From contig MUZD01000006.1 of assembly GCA_002155105.1 (NCBI GenBank), positions 1-64,000 on the forward strand: a stretch of DNA of 64,000 bases, given 5' to 3'. The notes beneath the pieces were generated by a model that was given only the letters and a program-made list of their open reading frames with translations, was not told the origin of the DNA and did no database searches. Below are positions 16,539 to 24,599 of this stretch, one piece after another (positions within the stretch are counted from its first letter, which is position 1; each line of letters begins with the position of its first letter). A program made the position numbers and the translations under genes. This stretch comes from Sedimentibacter sp. SX930 (GTDB lineage Bacteria; Bacillota; Bacilli; Lactobacillales; Aerococcaceae).

Positions 16539-17381
16539 TTAATGGCCAACTTTTTGAAATTTCCCTCTTAAGAAAGTTTGTGCGAACTGGATATCTTCCA
16601 GCCAATTTTCTTGACCGGTATACCAGAATTCGGCAACAAAGCGTCGGACGCCTTCTTTCCACATCGTTTTGATCGTTTCTTCGAAAGATACATGTCCCGT
16701 ACCGAAGGGGATTTCACGGAAATGACCCGGTATTGTTTCCTTCAGATGTGCTGCAACCATATGCCCCCTGCCCGTTTGGATATCTTCATAGACAGAGTTC
16801 GTGCTGGATAAGGAGGCATTTTTCAAGTTCCCTGTGTCCGGGTAGACTTGCAGATACGGTGATTGGATAATATTCACATATTCCATCGCCTTCTCCACGG
16901 TGTTCATGAACGGTGTTTCCATCGTCTCGAACCCCAACAGAATCCCTTTTTTGCTCGCCATATCGACGGCTTTCTGCAGATTTTCGATGAAGTATTCCTT
17001 GGTCTGCTGATCACCATCTTCATAATAAACATCGTAGCCTGCCAATTGGATGATGCGTATTCCCAAATCATCCGCCAGATCGATGGCTTTTCCCATGATC
17101 TCCAAACTTTTTTCACGGATGAGCGGATCATGCGATCCCAGAGGATATTTCCGATGGCCGCTGAGGCACATGGAGCGGATCGGCAGCCCGACCTCATACA
17201 TGGCATCCACAAGTTCTTTGCGCTCTTGTTTACTCCATTCGATTCGTGCAAGTTTCTCGTCGGTTTCATCGACACTCATTTCCAAAAAATCATAGCCGGC
17301 ATTTTTCGCAATTGACAGCTTTTCCTTCCAGCTCAGATTGCCCGGCATCGATTTTTCATAAATTCCTAACGTGTAAGTCAT
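16539..17381 (-). CDS. ulaE: L-ribulose-5-phosphate 3-epimerase (UlaE type)
   Basis: A 280-residue TIM-barrel epimerase of the xylose-isomerase-like superfamily that converts L-xylulose 5-phosphate to L-ribulose 5-phosphate in L-ascorbate catabolism. Landmarks are [47 protein letters not shown] (metal Glu) and [21 protein letters not shown]. The start overlaps the end of ulaF by 26 bp, showing tight coupling. It is the last ula gene before a terminator. Confidence 0.93.
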   Translation of the reverse strand: MTYTLGIYEKSMPGNLSWKEKLSIAKNAGYDFLEMSVDETDEKLARIEWSKQERKELVDAMYEVGLPIRSMCLSGHRKYPLGSHDPLIREKSLEIMGKAIDLADDLGIRIIQLAGYDVYYEDGDQQTKEYFIENLQKAVDMASKKGILLGFETMETPFMNTVEKAMEYVNIIQSPYLQVYPDTGNLKNASLSSTNSVYEDIQTGRGHMVAAHLKETIPGHFREIPFGTGHVSFEETIKTMWKEGVRRFVAEFWYTGQENWLEDIQFAQTFLRGKFQKVGH

Positions 17382-18084
17382 CTTGCTCCTCCTTGACCTG
17401 TCCGTAGTAGGCTCCCGGACCGTGTTTTCGAAGAAAATGTTTGTCCAACAGTTCCTGCTGCATACTTTCGATCCCAGGATTCATGACGCGGTTGCGCCAC
17501 GACATCATGGCAACTTCTTCCATGACGACCATATTGTGGACCGCCTCGAAGGCATCCTTCCCCCAAGCGAAGGGCCCATGGCTGTGGACCAGCACGCCCG
17601 GAACTTGATTCTCATCGATAGCTTCAAACGTTTCGACGATGACTTTGCCTGTTTCCAGTTCATAAGATCCCGCTATTTCTTCACTCGTCATCCGGCGGGT
17701 GCAAGGGATTGTTCCGTAGAAGTAATCCCCTTGCGTCGTCCCGTAAGCCGGAATCGCTGCTCCCCCTTGCGCCAAGGTAGTTGCCCATGGCGAATGCGTA
17801 TGGACCACCCCTCCGATATCCTTAAAGTTTCTGTATAGTTCAAGATGCGTATCCAAATCCGAAGATGGTTTCAGACTGCCTTCCACTACATTCCCGTCCA
17901 TATCGACAATAACGATGTCTTCAACAGTCATATCCGCATATTCGACCCCGGATGGCTTGATTGCGATGATTTGTTTTTCACGGTCTATTTCGGAAACATT
18001 GCCCCAGGTGAATTTCACCAGCCCGTATTCTGGCAGCGACAGGTTAGCTTCCAACACTCTTTTTTTCAATTCAGTGTATGTCAT
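17356..18084 (-). CDS. ulaF: L-ribulose-5-phosphate 4-epimerase (UlaF/AraD type)
   Basis: A 242-residue class II aldolase-fold epimerase that makes D-xylulose 5-phosphate from L-ribulose 5-phosphate. Zinc ligands are visible in [13 protein letters not shown] and [12 protein letters not shown], the substrate site in TWGNVSEID and KPSGVEY, and the catalytic region in [13 protein letters not shown]. The start was placed at MTYTELKK; the longer upstream extension is rich in Arg and untypical. The ribosome site (GGCGGTG) is weak. It sits 12 bp after ulaB and overlaps ulaE, so it belongs to the ula operon. Within the ascorbate setting UlaF is preferred over AraD. Confidence 0.92.
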   Translation of the reverse strand: MTYTELKKRVLEANLSLPEYGLVKFTWGNVSEIDREKQIIAIKPSGVEYADMTVEDIVIVDMDGNVVEGSLKPSSDLDTHLELYRNFKDIGGVVHTHSPWATTLAQGGAAIPAYGTTQGDYFYGTIPCTRRMTSEEIAGSYELETGKVIVETFEAIDENQVPGVLVHSHGPFAWGKDAFEAVHNMVVMEEVAMMSWRNRVMNPGIESMQQELLDKHFLRKHGPGAYYGQVKEEQDDLHVRNL

Positions 18085-18095
18085 GGGAGCACCGC

Positions 18096-18383
18096 CTATT
18101 CGCCCAAGACGATTTCGCGGACTTTTTCTTCGATCTCTTTTTCGGACAAGAGATTTTTCAACCCAATGATTTTCGTTTTGCTTTGGTCCACATTTTTGAA
18201 TACGTCCAAGAGCGAGTTCGAACAAACAACCACATCATAGCTCGGTGCCAGCGTTTTTGCTTCAGAAACCGCGCAGTGATGGATTTCCAAAGGGATATCT
18301 AATTTTTTGAAGACATTCGTAATTTTCATCTTGATGATTTGGCTTGAACCCATTCCACTTCCACACGCTGCTAATACTTTCAT
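18096..18383 (-). CDS. ulaB: PTS ascorbate-specific IIB component
   Basis: A 95-residue IIB protein of the PTS L-ascorbate family. [14 protein letters not shown] carries the phosphorylated Cys7 in the P-loop. It receives phosphate from the IIA protein (UlaC) and passes it to ascorbate at the UlaA channel. The start ATG lies 8 bases after AGGAGG; a TTG two codons earlier is too close to that site. It is 36 bp after ulaA and 12 bp before ulaF. Confidence 0.93.
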   Translation of the reverse strand: MKVLAACGSGMGSSQIIKMKITNVFKKLDIPLEIHHCAVSEAKTLAPSYDVVVCSNSLLDVFKNVDQSKTKIIGLKNLLSEKEIEEKVREIVLGE

Positions 18384-18419
18384 AATCAATTCCTCCTATT
18401 ATATATCCTGGTTTTTCGG

Positions 18420-19913
18420 TTAGGCTGCTTCAACGCTTAATTCAGCTTGGTTTTCAGCTTCGATTTCTTCTTTGTATTGCTCATAATCTTCCGCGATCAT
18501 GAAGTAGTGTTTTTTGTTTTTGCGGTATTGCATCTGCGGTATCAACAGCATTCCGATGACAAGTGCAGCGACACCGGCATAACCGCCGTATTTCATGATG
18601 ACTCCGTAACCCAACCATAAAGTATCCCAGTCGAAGTTACCGTGCCAGCCGCCGAATTGGGAAAGCTGGAAGATGTAGGCAGCCAAGCCGCCACCGATTA
18701 CTTGAATGACACCTGAAATGAACGGGATGATCATTGCGGCTTTCATGCCGCCTTTGTGGTTCGCATATACAGCGAAGGTTGCATTATCAAAGAATACAGG
18801 TACGAATCCGGTGATGACCAACACAGGGCTCTTGAATACAACCAAGCCGATGATCGCCAAGAATTGTCCCAAAGCTCCGAACAAGAAGCCGAATGTGACG
18901 GCATTTCCTGGGCCGAATCCATAAGTTGCTGCGCAGTCGATTGCCGGCATGGAACCAGGCAACAGTTTGTTGGAGATACCTTGGAAGGATTCCGTCAATT
19001 CTGATACGAACATGCGGACACCAAGTTGTAAAATTTGCAGATAGACTGCGAAGTACAACGATTTTTCCAGGATGTAGAATATGTAGTTACGTTCGCCTGT
19101 ATAAGTGGCATCGATGGTCATCATCAGATCTTTCCCGAGGATACCCATGATGATACCGAAGAACAGGAACATCAGGATACTTGTCGAAACGACGCTTTCT
19201 TTGAAGATGGATAGGAACCCTGGCAGCGTGACGTCTTCTAATTTTTTGCTGTTTTTGCTGAATTTCCCTGCAAATTTATCGGTCAACCAAACACCGAACA
19301 TTTGCTGATGCCCGATGGCAAAGCCGCCGCCTTCAGTCAAATCTTGCGTTGCTTCAACGGTCAGATTTGAGAAGACTGACCAATACGTTCCCAACAAAAG
19401 GCCCAACATGACGATCACGCCTGCATCCTGCAATTCAGGAAAAGCGAACAAGACAAGCCATAAAGCAGTGGAAGACTGTTGCACCATGATGTGGCCGGTG
19501 ATGAACACGGTCCGGACTTTAGTATATTTACGGAAAATGACTAAAACAATATTCACCATGAAAGCGATAAGTAACACGATAACCATAAGGCTGAAGGAAC
19601 GTCCTGCACCTTCAATCGCTTGTTGTGCAGCTGTTTGTCCAAAATAAGGATCGATTACGACTGCCGATAAGTTGAATCTTTCTTTCAATCCTGCCAGGAT
19701 CGGACGGAAATTTCCGACCAAACCGCCAGCCGCTACATTTAAGACTAAATATCCGACAGTTGCCTTGATGAAACCGGCAAGAGCGTCATATACGGGTCTG
19801 CCCAACAACAAGTAGCCGACGAATACGATAATACCGAGGAAAAAAGCAGGTTGCGTTAAGATATTAACTTGAAAGAATGTCCATACACTAATTAGTAGTT
19901 CCAAGATATTCAC
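18420..19913 (-). CDS. ulaA: PTS ascorbate-specific IIC permease
   Basis: A 497-residue integral membrane permease of the UlaA/SgaT family with about eleven hydrophobic segments. Recognisable stretches are QPAFFLGIIVFVGYLLLGRP, FITGHIMVQQSSTALW, and GSMPAIDCAATYGFGPGNAVTFGF, the signature of ascorbate IIC. It imports L-ascorbate with phosphorylation by UlaB. The start overlaps the end of ulaC by 26 bp. The C-terminal tail (about 35 residues) is acidic and cytoplasmic. Confidence 0.95.
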   Translation of the reverse strand: MNILELLISVWTFFQVNILTQPAFFLGIIVFVGYLLLGRPVYDALAGFIKATVGYLVLNVAAGGLVGNFRPILAGLKERFNLSAVVIDPYFGQTAAQQAIEGAGRSFSLMVIVLLIAFMVNIVLVIFRKYTKVRTVFITGHIMVQQSSTALWLVLFAFPELQDAGVIVMLGLLLGTYWSVFSNLTVEATQDLTEGGGFAIGHQQMFGVWLTDKFAGKFSKNSKKLEDVTLPGFLSIFKESVVSTSILMFLFFGIIMGILGKDLMMTIDATYTGERNYIFYILEKSLYFAVYLQILQLGVRMFVSELTESFQGISNKLLPGSMPAIDCAATYGFGPGNAVTFGFLFGALGQFLAIIGLVVFKSPVLVITGFVPVFFDNATFAVYANHKGGMKAAMIIPFISGVIQVIGGGLAAYIFQLSQFGGWHGNFDWDTLWLGYGVIMKYGGYAGVAALVIGMLLIPQMQYRKNKKHYFMIAEDYEQYKEEIEAENQAELSVEAA

Positions 19914-20355
19914 CCTCGATTTCCATAATTTTTTCTAAATCAGCGACTGAGTTGGCTTGAATAAAGGCATCCACGACACTTTCATCAGACAGTAAGGTCA
20001 CAAGCGACGACAGATTCGCCAGATGTTTTTCATTATCCGTCGATGCCAATACGAAGAAGATGCGCGCCTCGTACTCGGCTGCCGGCCCGAAGTTCACAGG
20101 CACTTTCGTACGCATGAAGCAGATAGCGGTTTCATTTACGCCCTTGCCTTCTTGTGCATGCGGGATGCAGATGTCCGGTGCGATGACGATGTAAGGTCCA
20201 AATTCGTTTACGTTCTCAATGATGTACTCGGGATAAGCGCTCTCGATGGCGCCTTCTTCGATAAGCGGTTGACAAGCAGCACGGATGCTGTCTTGCCAAC
20301 TATCGAATCCCTCGTGGAAAGAATACCTTTGATTTTTGATGACTTCATCTAACAT
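19888..20355 (-). CDS. ulaC: PTS ascorbate-specific IIA component
   Basis: A 155-residue EIIA of the mannitol/fructose fold as used by the Ula system. The phosphorylation site is His66 in DICIPHAQEGKGVNETA. The fold elements FFVLASTDNEKHLANLSSL and LLSDESVVDAF match the family. HPr passes phosphate to this protein, which passes it to UlaB. It lies 27 bp after ulaG and overlaps ulaA by 26 bp. Confidence 0.92.
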   Translation of the reverse strand: MLDEVIKNQRYSFHEGFDSWQDSIRAACQPLIEEGAIESAYPEYIIENVNEFGPYIVIAPDICIPHAQEGKGVNETAICFMRTKVPVNFGPAAEYEARIFFVLASTDNEKHLANLSSLVTLLSDESVVDAFIQANSVADLEKIMEIEGEYLGTTN

Positions 20356-20382
20356 ATGATCTCTCCTCTTAGGTGCTTTTTC

Positions 20383-21447
20383 TTATAGGAATGAAGTGAA
20401 AGGCAAATCATTTTCGACGCTGAACACATCGTCAAATCCGCGGTTGAAATTGAACTCCATCTTGTCTTTGTCATTCGGATAGACGAATTTGCCGCCGACT
20501 TGCCAGATATATGGCTTGAACCCGTATTGAAGACGATCTTTTTTGAATTTCCACAATTCGATCAGTTCTTTAGGATCCGCCTGGAAGTTCGACCAGATAT
20601 CATAGTGGACTGGGATGACTACTTTTGCGTTCAAAGATTCCGCCATTCTCAGCATGTCCACTGAAGTGACCTTGTCGGTGATTCCACGTGGGTTTTCACC
20701 GAATGCCCCTAAGCAGACATCCACTTGGTGATCGTTTCCGTGTTTTGCGAAATAGTTGCAGTAATGGGAATCGCCTGCGTGATACAAGTTTCCGCCTGAT
20801 GTTTTGAACAAATAATTGACTGCGATCAAATCCATGTCCTGCGGCATTTTTCCTCTTAAAACTTCTCCTTCAGAAGCCGTAACCAAGGCTGTGCGGTCGA
20901 ATGCTTCCAGCGCAACAATCTCGATGTCTTTGATTTTGACGCTGTCTCCCGGTTTCACGACTACGCATTTCTCTTCAGGAACGCCCCAGCCGATCCAAGT
21001 ATCCACAACCGCTTGCGGGCCTACGAATTTAACCGCGTCGCTGGAGTTTTTCAGAACAGCCGCTGCTGTATTGATGTCCAGGTGATCGGAATGGATATGT
21101 GTAACGACCAATGCATCCACGTTTTTCACTGCGAATGGATCAATGACAAAAGGCTGTGCTCTGAGGTTAGGCTGCATATTTTGAACGCCGCTCATGCGTT
21201 GCATTTGGTGGCCGTCCTTCATCTTGCCGCTGCCGTGTGATTGTTTGCCTGTGCCGCACCATAAGTCACAAAGGATATTTGTCGATTCATGTGATTTCAA
21301 CCAAATGCCTGTACAGCCTAGCCACCACATTGCGAATGTATTTTCAGCAACCACTGTGTCTTCGATTTCTTCATTCAGCCAAGTGCCCCATTCAGGAAAG
21401 GTGCTCAATACCCAAGATTCTTTTGTAATCTCATTAACATTAGCCAT
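20383..21447 (-). CDS. ulaG: L-ascorbate-6-phosphate lactonase
   Basis: A 354-residue MBL-fold lactonase that opens L-ascorbate 6-phosphate to 3-keto-L-gulonate 6-phosphate. The metal motif is [10 protein letters not shown] (HxHxDH), with later ligands in [12 protein letters not shown] and [11 protein letters not shown]; the tail [20 protein letters not shown] is typical of UlaG. GAAGGAG lies 8 bases before ATG. It is the first gene of the ula operon behind putative UlaR and CcpA sites. The next enzyme of the route, UlaD, is not encoded in this cluster. Confidence 0.95.
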   Translation of the reverse strand: MANVNEITKESWVLSTFPEWGTWLNEEIEDTVVAENTFAMWWLGCTGIWLKSHESTNILCDLWCGTGKQSHGSGKMKDGHQMQRMSGVQNMQPNLRAQPFVIDPFAVKNVDALVVTHIHSDHLDINTAAAVLKNSSDAVKFVGPQAVVDTWIGWGVPEEKCVVVKPGDSVKIKDIEIVALEAFDRTALVTASEGEVLRGKMPQDMDLIAVNYLFKTSGGNLYHAGDSHYCNYFAKHGNDHQVDVCLGAFGENPRGITDKVTSVDMLRMAESLNAKVVIPVHYDIWSNFQADPKELIELWKFKKDRLQYGFKPYIWQVGGKFVYPNDKDKMEFNFNRGFDDVFSVENDLPFTSFL

Positions 21448-21513
21448 TCGTCATTCTCCTTCTGCGTAATCGTTATGATCACTTTTTCTTATTATTTGTA
21501 CACCGATCTTAAA

Positions 21514-21532
21514 ACGTTCATATAACGAACAT
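21514..21532. promoter_or_regulatory. Candidate UlaR operator upstream of ulaG
   Basis: ATGTTCGTTATATGAACGT (minus strand) is an imperfect palindrome. The half site ATGAACGTTTT is repeated in the palindrome upstream of ulaR (22648-22666), which suggests one regulator for both. Confidence 0.55.
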
Positions 21533-21556
21533 TTCTTTCGATGAGGTAATCATACA

Positions 21557-21571
21557 ATAAAACGCTTTCAG
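21557..21571 (-). promoter_or_regulatory. cre-like site upstream of the ula operon
   Basis: CTGAAAGCGTTTTAT on the minus strand matches 13 of 15 positions of the WTGNAANCGNWNNCW consensus. It would give CcpA-mediated catabolite repression of ulaG. Confidence 0.5.
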
Positions 21572-21703
21572 CCGCAATAGGTCCTAAACAAACAATCTTT
21601 AGCTTATTTTTATGATCGTTTCATTGGTTATGAACGATTCAAACGCCGGTGTTCTTCTTTATGATCGCTTCAATGAAGGCGTGCATGCTGATTCCAACGA
21701 AAA

Positions 21704-21746
21704 AGCGACAAAACACTGCTGGGGATCCCAGTCGTGTTTTGTCGCT
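21704..21746 (-). terminator. Terminator of ulaR
   Basis: AGCGACAAAACAC pairs with GTGTTTTGTCGCT around a loop that itself holds CTGGGATCCCCAG, followed by TTTTCG on the minus strand. Confidence 0.88.
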
Positions 21747-21766
21747 GTATTTGTATTCTATTATAT

Positions 21767-22579
21767 TCACTCTTCGATTCTGATTTCGTTCTCACCGTTG
21801 ACGTTGACTTCGGTGACGTACAGTACCTTGACGCCCTTGGCTTCGATTTTCTGGATCTCCTCTTTATCCGCAGAGCGGTCAGTGACCAAATGCGTGATGA
21901 GGCTGATACTGGCGGTGGAAAAGTTTTGTTCCCGTCCCACTTTGCTGCCTTCCGCCACTACTATGCGCGGCCCGTTCGTCCGCTCCAGAATCAGCCTGTT
22001 GACCGCCGTTTCCGGCAAGGCATAGGTCGTGATCCCTTTTTCGTTGATGCCGCCTACGCCCAAAAAGCAGATATTTGCCGTCACCTTTGAGAAGGTGTAC
22101 AAAGCGAAATCCCCAACGAGAGATTTTTTCTTTTCGTATATTTCCCCGCCGGACAGCACGATTTCCGCCTTCGAGGACGGATTCCGAAAGATTGCCCGCC
22201 CGTTGTTGGTTATGATGGTGACATTCCGGTCCGACAAATAGTTGAGCAAGAGGAATGCGGTCGATCCCGAATTGATGAAAATCATATCATGATCATGGAC
22301 CAAGGTGGCAGCCAACTTCGCGATTTCCTGTTTTTTTGAACGATGTGGCTTGACTGCCGGGTACTCTTCTTTTTGAAAAGATCCCTCCAGCAAACGCGCG
22401 CCTCCATAAAAGCGCTCGATCAGATGCTGGTCATCGAAACTCTGCAGATCCCGCCTGACGGTAATTTCAGAGACACCCAGTTCCTTCGCCATGTCTTCCA
22501 CTAACACAACTTTCTTTTCTTGAAGGGCCTTCAAAATGTGCTGCCTTCTCTTGTAGACGATCCCTTGACTTGATTTCAT
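21767..22579 (-). CDS. ulaR: DeoR family regulator, probable UlaR
   Basis: A 270-residue DeoR-type repressor. The N-terminal helix-turn-helix KVVLVEDMAKELGVSEITVRRDLQSFDDQ is followed by the RFYGGARL wing. The C-terminal sugar-phosphate sensor domain carries FINSGSTAFLLLNYL, IITNNGRAIF, LSGGEIYEKKKSLVG and GVGGINEKGITTY. The start MKSSQGIVYKRR follows a purine-rich GGGGTG; an upstream extension reads as intergenic DNA. Its place directly upstream of the ula operon on the same strand, with shared operators, supports UlaR. It probably has its own promoter under autoregulation. Confidence 0.85.
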   Translation of the reverse strand: MKSSQGIVYKRRQHILKALQEKKVVLVEDMAKELGVSEITVRRDLQSFDDQHLIERFYGGARLLEGSFQKEEYPAVKPHRSKKQEIAKLAATLVHDHDMIFINSGSTAFLLLNYLSDRNVTIITNNGRAIFRNPSSKAEIVLSGGEIYEKKKSLVGDFALYTFSKVTANICFLGVGGINEKGITTYALPETAVNRLILERTNGPRIVVAEGSKVGREQNFSTASISLITHLVTDRSADKEEIQKIEAKGVKVLYVTEVNVNGENEIRIEE

Positions 22580-22647
22580 GCATTCACCCCGCTCCTTTTC
22601 TTCTATTGTACTTGAAACAATCGGAAAATCAAAATAAAATTCACCAA

Positions 22648-22666
22648 ATGAACACAAAACGTTCAT
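22648..22666. promoter_or_regulatory. Candidate UlaR operator upstream of ulaR
   Basis: A perfect palindrome with arms ATGAAC/GTTCAT and a 7-base centre, 69 bp upstream of the ulaR start codon. Confidence 0.55.
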
Positions 22667-22800
22667 TTCATATCCTGCAAGCGTGCCATGCGGTATTCGT
22701 GGTTGATACTGAAGTTATTGATCATCATATTGACCGTGAACATCCCCATGATAACTTGATCGACGATTACGGGAATATCCCTCAGATGGATCTGTGTATT
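22663..22800 (-). pseudogene. Open C-terminal gene fragment beside the tnpB element
   Basis: A reading frame of 45 residues (ending YRMARLQDMK then TGA) is open up to the right end of the insertion element and has no start of its own. It looks like the tail of a gene cut by the insertion, but no matching upstream part was found on the other side of the element. The family is not recognised. Confidence 0.3.
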
Positions 22801-22955
22801 TTGACACTCCCACCACTAAAGCAGTTGGATTCTAGAGTACCTTACCGAACGCAGGCCATTTCTGTTTTGTTCAGGTCTCAAGTTTAGGGTGTGCCAACAC
22901 CCCTCCCGTGGCAGGTCATATAGACCCACGGGCACCGATGCTATGACCACATCGG
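22801..22955 (-). ncRNA. Omega-RNA (reRNA) scaffold at the tnpB right end
   Basis: Directly after the tnpB stop, the minus strand folds into CCGATG/CATCGG (22935-22955), CCCGTG/CACGGG with an inner GGTC/GACC stem, and GGGTGT/ACACCC hairpins, before the TGGGAGTGTCAA end. This is the arrangement of omega-RNA for TnpB. The 20 bases next to it, AATACACAGATCCATCTGAG (22800 to 22781), would be the guide. The transcript's start probably lies inside the tnpB 3' end. Confidence 0.65.
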
Positions 22956-23975
22956 TTAGATTGTTTTGGCGATGTTCAGGGCGCCTACCCTGTCGCGGTG
23001 GGCATGATACCCGCAGCCGCATTGATAATTGCGGTCCTTCACCTTGTTTCGCTCCCCACATGACGGGCAAGACTGGGAGGTATATTCGGGTTTGATGTAG
23101 ATTACTTTGATCCCAAGTTCTCGCGCTTTGTATTCGATGAAACTTGCCAGTTCAAAAAAGGTCCAGTTGTGCAGGCTCGCTTTGTTTTTTCCTCTTAACC
23201 TTGAGGTCCGACGGATGCCGGAAAGGTTTTCCAGATGGATGGTGCCGCAATTGTTTTCCGCTGCGAACGTGACTATCTGTCTGGAAAGCTTGTGGTTGAT
23301 GTCCCGCATGATTCTGGATTCTTTGTTGTTGATGGCTCGGAAGGCATTGACTTTTTTCTGCTTACCCAATTGACGGCGGAGTTCTTTGTACTTCCTGCGG
23401 AGGTGCTTGTTTTGCCGGCCGTTGCCGAAGAACTGGGTCTTACCATCGGCAGCGACTACACCTACAGCTGGACAAAGGATACCCAGATCCACGCCGAGAA
23501 TCCCGTCGCCGACAAATTCTTTATCTTCGGCGCGAACACAGATTTGCGCCATCCAATGGAAGCCTTTCTTCGTGATCCGTAAAGTTCCCAATTTGGATTC
23601 GGACAGCAACGCAAATATTTCTTCCGGAATGACGGCTTTGATGGCCGTTTTCTTCGCCTTTCCGTCTGCCATAATCGGAAAACGAATGGCGGTTGCGTCC
23701 ACCGAAAAATTCTGGTTGTTATACGAGAGCATCGGTTTCTTGAAAATGCACTTTCCGAACTGCTTGTGCTTGCTTTTGGCATACCGGATCAATTCATTTT
23801 TCAGGACCGAAGGAATATCCGATTCAATGTGCTTTGATGAGACACGCGGGAATTTTTCTTCACTGATTGCCTGTTTGACCAATGCGTTTGCCTGCCGAAT
23901 GTATTCTAACGAGAGCCTTTTCAGTTCCATATCCTGTGTCTTGGTCGGCTTCAGTTTGATTTGGACCGTCTTCAT
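22956..23975 (-). CDS. tnpB: TnpB RNA-guided nuclease (IS605 OrfB family)
   Basis: A 339-residue TnpB. RuvC-like catalytic residues are visible: Asp in GILGVDLGIL (about 163), Glu in HLENLSG (about 249) and Asp in YHAHRDRVGALNIA (about 328). The zinc finger CPSCGERNKVKDRNYQCGCG lies between the last two. Known TnpB proteins use an omega-RNA from the element's right end to cut the empty donor site and help keep the element. The protein is compact, shorter than the best-studied examples, but all motifs are intact. The ATG start is assumed; a GTG three codons earlier is equally possible, and neither has a strong ribosome site. The gene is a lone insertion between ulaR and a membrane-protein gene. 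Confidence 0.9.
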   Translation of the reverse strand: MKTVQIKLKPTKTQDMELKRLSLEYIRQANALVKQAISEEKFPRVSSKHIESDIPSVLKNELIRYAKSKHKQFGKCIFKKPMLSYNNQNFSVDATAIRFPIMADGKAKKTAIKAVIPEEIFALLSESKLGTLRITKKGFHWMAQICVRAEDKEFVGDGILGVDLGILCPAVGVVAADGKTQFFGNGRQNKHLRRKYKELRRQLGKQKKVNAFRAINNKESRIMRDINHKLSRQIVTFAAENNCGTIHLENLSGIRRTSRLRGKNKASLHNWTFFELASFIEYKARELGIKVIYIKPEYTSQSCPSCGERNKVKDRNYQCGCGYHAHRDRVGALNIAKTI

Positions 23976-24112
23976 CTGCGACACTTCTTTCCATTGCTTG
24001 AGATACCTCTATTATACGAACAAACGTTCTATAAAGCAAAGAAAAGCGCTTATCATCCTACACCTAAAAGGGAGGTGTTGACACAACGTGGTGGGCTTTC
24101 TCAGCACCAAGA

Positions 24113-24502
24113 TCAGTAAAGGACAACGAGCAGCAGAATGAACAGGAACGTAGCGGTTATGATCATGATGAAGTAACGTTCGAACAGGGCATCCAGTTTT
24201 CTCCTGAAAAGTTTGCTTAGGATAAACGACAGTACCTCTGTAACGGCTACCGCAAGATACAGATTTCGGGTCAAAGCGGACAAGATAGCTTCATCAGTAT
24301 ATTGAGCCGGGATCGTTCTGATCACAAACATCGTTGCGATAAGGGCAGATCCGTAATAGATCGTTTTCCCCAAGCTGATGACTTCGGAAGCATCCCTTTT
24401 TTCATCTCCCAGAAGCAAGAAAATACCGCTGAACACAAACCCGGCAAGTATCCCGGCAAAATTCGCATAGTTGCTGCTCATAGCGGCCCAATCAACTAGC
24501 AT
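24113..24502 (-). CDS. Small integral membrane protein, unknown function
   Basis: A 129-residue protein with four hydrophobic segments: NYANFAGILAGFVFSGIFLLL, GKTIYYGSALIATMFVI, NLYLAVAVTEVLSFILS and YFIMIITATFLFILLLVVLY. The loops are charged, and the third one is Lys/Arg-rich, so the C-terminal region is inside-positive. The start MLVDWAAM was chosen as the first Met after the upstream terminator; its ribosome site is weak (AAGGAT directly before it). I do not recognise the family. The stop lies only about 25 bp from the tnpB element, so its original terminator may have been lost. Confidence 0.6.
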   Translation of the reverse strand: MLVDWAAMSSNYANFAGILAGFVFSGIFLLLGDEKRDASEVISLGKTIYYGSALIATMFVIRTIPAQYTDEAILSALTRNLYLAVAVTEVLSFILSKLFRRKLDALFERYFIMIITATFLFILLLVVLY

Positions 24503-24551
24503 ATCCTTATCCCCATCCTTTAAGAACAAGCATTCCGGCGCTTCAGCAAAA

Positions 24552-24577
24552 AAGACCGAGCTTTTGCACTCGGCCTT
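24552..24577 (-). terminator. Terminator of the D-2-hydroxyacid dehydrogenase gene
   Basis: AAGGCCGAG/CTCGGTCTT stem followed by TTTTTGC on the minus strand, 23 bp past the stop at 24600. Confidence 0.82.
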
Positions 24578-24599
24578 CATTCGGTATTCATCATTGGAA

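Larger units (their letters stand above)
22801..24085 (-). mobile_element. IS200/IS605-group insertion (IS1341-like), tnpB only
   Basis: The right end is precise: the minus strand reads CTTTAGTGGTGGGAGTGTCAA and stops at 22801, typical of the IS605-group right end. The left end is approximate. An ACACCT/AGGTGT hairpin at 24060-24078 is the probable left-end structure. No tnpA transposase is present, so the element cannot move by itself. The left boundary could be anywhere from about 24079 to 24095. Confidence 0.78.

Noticed and set aside
22816-23070. Short gene antisense or parallel to the tnpB 3' end
   Set aside because: The frame runs through the omega-RNA hairpins and the tnpB coding end; it has no independent signals.
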